Source: Marinobacter shengliensis (lineage in GTDB: Bacteria > Pseudomonadota > Gammaproteobacteria > Pseudomonadales > Oleiphilaceae). From it: 64,000 nt of DNA. This document shows, piece after piece, positions 62,137-64,000 of this stretch. The DNA lies in contig NZ_PXNO01000027.1 of the NCBI RefSeq assembly GCF_003007715.1, positions 186,001 to 250,000 on the forward strand, in the 5' to 3' direction. Position numbers and translations under genes: made by a program. Below the pieces are notes generated by a model. It saw nothing but the letters and a program-made list of their open reading frames with translations, had not been told where the DNA came from and ran no database searches. The first letter of the stretch is position 1. Each line of letters starts with the position of its first letter.

Positions 62137-63512
62137 GCCTTGGTGTCCACCAGTCGGTGTTCCAGTCGGGTTTGTGTACGCTGGGGGCTGCCGCGCCGGC
62201 AATCCAGGTCTTTTACCTCTAGCCCCAGGTCGGTCAGGCTCTGCCGAAGCAGCGGCAGTTCTTCGTGTACCTGGCGCAGGGTGCTCTGCTTCTCTGCCCA
62301 CACCTGTGCACTGACGGATGGATACCGGAAAGAAACGTCGAAGTGAAGCGGCCCGGCTTCGTCCAGATCCATGGAAAGCGCCAGTCGCCATTCACTGACA
62401 GTGGCATGACCGGTGGTTCTGGCAGACTCCTCGTCCCTTTCGTACTGTTCCAGCCGCAGTTGAGCCATTCGTGGTTCCTGCTGCGGCGTCAGCCAGGGCA
62501 ATTCGATCAGTAGCGTGTTGATGGGTGTGCCGGGTTCGGCACCGGCCCTGGCAGTAAGCACCTGGCTATGGAGTTGATTGACGGTAATCCGGTTCAGCAT
62601 GCCGGCCAGCAGGCGCAGGGCCTGTGCCACCGATATAGGTTCGGCCGTGCTGGATGATGAAGAAGCAGTGAAATTCGGGAATTGCAGAGGGGATTGAACC
62701 AGGTCGTGACTGGCAAGGGGGGTCAGCCGATTGAAGTGTTCGGGCCCCTGGCCCTGTGCAGCCAGGAGTGCACCTGCAACCCGAGCCAGGGCCAGCTTCA
62801 GATCGGTCGGCCAACCCTGGGCCTGGCTGGAATGCAACAACCTGGATTCTGCGAAAACACCACTTTCGGTTAGCCATTGCCGGACCTGTTGGGCAATACC
62901 ATCGGTCTTGCCCACGCCGGGTGCCAGGGCATCCGAGCGGGGTAGGCTGGCAAGCAGGTTCTGCAGTTGTTGCTGGGCCAGGGCAGGCAAGGGCTGGGTG
63001 GCATTCCCGGCCGGTGGTTGGCCAGGCTGTAGCCCAGGCTTCAATCCACTGGTCAGGCTTTGCAGCAGTTGCCCGAGCCCGGCCTGCAAATTCTGTTGCC
63101 AGGGCAGCCTCTGGGCCAGTGCCCGCGCAATACTGGCATCTGGCCCCGGGGCCAGTTTGCCAAGCAGTCGCAGCTCGTTGCCGGCCCGCATCACCTTGAT
63201 CAGATCGCCCGCGGACAGGCCCGCGGAATCCGGGCCGGTCGAGACCGCCAGGGCACGACCACGCAACTCCAGAAGCAGTTCATGGCCACCACCTTTCTGT
63301 TGAATAATGTCGGCCACACGGGCCAGGGCGGTTTCATTATTGCTGAGCCGGAGTTGCATTAGCTGCTGCTGTGCAGATTTGAGCGGGTCTGCCCGGGGCA
63401 CAGACGTTGCACCGTCCCGAAGTTCAGGGGTAGCCTGCCCGGATGAGCTCCGGGCCGCAGGCGCGTCCGGTGTTTTGACTGGAGGTTGTCCGCCGTTCAG
63501 CTTCATTGTCAT
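62133..63512 (-). CDS. Second FliK-like hook-length control protein
   Basis: This protein (459 aa from the ATG at 63512; a TTG at 63530 adds six residues) has a Gln/Ala/Pro-rich N-terminal and central region (LPALAQQQLQNLLASLP). Its C-terminal domain resembles the FliK flagellar hook domain (EWRLALSMDLDEAGPLHFDVSFRY, RQVHEELPLLRQSLTDLGLEVKDLDC). It is translationally coupled to the stand-alone FlhB tail, and the FliK-FlhB pair recreates the two interacting switch proteins. It differs clearly from the main fliK at 34.9 kb. The start codon is uncertain. Confidence 0.75.
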   Translation of the reverse strand: MTMKLNGGQPPVKTPDAPAARSSSGQATPELRDGATSVPRADPLKSAQQQLMQLRLSNNETALARVADIIQQKGGGHELLLELRGRALAVSTGPDSAGLSAGDLIKVMRAGNELRLLGKLAPGPDASIARALAQRLPWQQNLQAGLGQLLQSLTSGLKPGLQPGQPPAGNATQPLPALAQQQLQNLLASLPRSDALAPGVGKTDGIAQQVRQWLTESGVFAESRLLHSSQAQGWPTDLKLALARVAGALLAAQGQGPEHFNRLTPLASHDLVQSPLQFPNFTASSSSSTAEPISVAQALRLLAGMLNRITVNQLHSQVLTARAGAEPGTPINTLLIELPWLTPQQEPRMAQLRLEQYERDEESARTTGHATVSEWRLALSMDLDEAGPLHFDVSFRYPSVSAQVWAEKQSTLRQVHEELPLLRQSLTDLGLEVKDLDCRRGSPQRTQTRLEHRLVDTKA

Positions 63513-63665
63513 GGATTTGATGTCGGGCAAGAGTATTCCGGTAACGCTTTCGTTATAATACGCCGCGCTGGCTGTGAATGCCGTGATTTCATGTTGGTAC
63601 CTGCGTGACCTTCATCCATGCACCCGATGCCTGCTGCGCATCCTTCGTCCTGAAACGGGGCCACG

Positions 63666-64000
63666 ATGTCCGAGCCGTTACTACAGGCGGTTGATCTCGA
63701 GTGTGAACGGGATGAGCGCCTGTTGTTCCAAAACCTGTCTTTCTCCATAGTGCCCGGTACGCTCACCCGTGTCGAGGGCCCCAATGGCTCAGGTAAAACC
63801 ACTCTGTTACGTATTCTCGCGGGTTTGAACGATGCCTGGTCTGGAGACATTCTGTGGTGCGGGCAACCCCGGGGGCATGATCGCGAGTCGTTTCACCGAA
63901 ACACCCTGTACCTGGGCCATCGGCCTGGTATCAAACCATTGCTGACACCGATGGAAAACCTGCGGGCACTGATGGCGGGACGCCGCCCGGTCAATGACGA
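63666..64000 (+). CDS. ccmA: CcmA, cytochrome c biogenesis ABC ATPase (partial)
   Basis: The gene runs off the window end; 111 codons are visible. MSEPLLQAVDLECERDERLL is followed by Walker A EGPNGSGKTTLLRILAG and the Q-loop-region sequence LYLGHRPGIKPLLTPMENL, typical of CcmA, the ATP-binding subunit of the haem exporter CcmABCD. It is divergent from the FliK-like gene. The location after the chemotaxis cluster matches the ccm operon position in pseudomonads. Confidence 0.9.
   Translation, partial: MSEPLLQAVDLECERDERLLFQNLSFSIVPGTLTRVEGPNGSGKTTLLRILAGLNDAWSGDILWCGQPRGHDRESFHRNTLYLGHRPGIKPLLTPMENLRALMAGRRPVND

Overview
The window reads as the chromosome of a motile marine gammaproteobacterium, most likely Marinobacter or a close relative. 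The basis is gene order and protein character: a FleQ/FleS/FleR sigma-54 flagellar hierarchy, FleN and FlhF, a Pseudomonas-type chemotaxis cluster with MotC/MotD and ParC/ParP, an HptB-HsbR-HsbA relay, and lexA-sulA. The genus is an inference; no database search was possible.

Layout. 1-4.0 kb: a small unknown gene, a tRNA-Val/Asp/Val cluster with a stable-RNA promoter and terminator, a divergent pair (long FabG-type reductase and a thiolase), and a single initiator tRNA with its own promoter and terminator. 4.1-9.5 kb: sstT overlapping a shikimate-kinase-family gene, an orphan voltage-sensor-like membrane protein, and two acyl-CoA dehydrogenase genes. 9.7-15.2 kb: tamA-tamB. 15.2-19.8 kb: a SIMPL-domain protein, an amidoligase/glutamine-amidotransferase pair divergent from lexA-sulA, and two small conserved genes. 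20.0-21.8 kb: a DUF1329 protein and a small FliT-like protein.

21.8-61.8 kb is a nearly continuous motility region. It starts with fleQ-fleSR, then fliEFGHIJ, the hsbA-hsbR-hptB relay, fliK, and fliLMNOPQR-flhB. uraA-upp lie on the opposite strand and split it. It resumes with flhA-flhF-fleN-fliA, cheY-cheZ-cheA-cheB, motC-motD, parC-parP-cheW and a DUF2802 gene. Sequences fitting the -24/-12 sigma-54 consensus precede fleS, fliE, fliK, fliL and flhA, and less perfectly fleN and cheW. A near-perfect FleQ-box-like sequence overlaps the fleQ promoter. Together these describe a class I (FleQ) to class II/III (sigma-54, FleSR, FliA) cascade feeding a polar flagellum and a polar chemosensory array.

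The most unusual part is 58.4-61.8 kb. After the DUF2802 gene come two translationally coupled genes not normally found there. The first encodes a protein-isoaspartate-methyltransferase-like domain fused to a complete GspE/PilB-type secretion ATPase. The second encodes a MoxR-like AAA+ ATPase. No pilin, platform protein or VWA partner is nearby. Behind them, on the minus strand, are a second FliK-like protein and a stand-alone FlhB C-terminal domain. The window ends inside ccmA.
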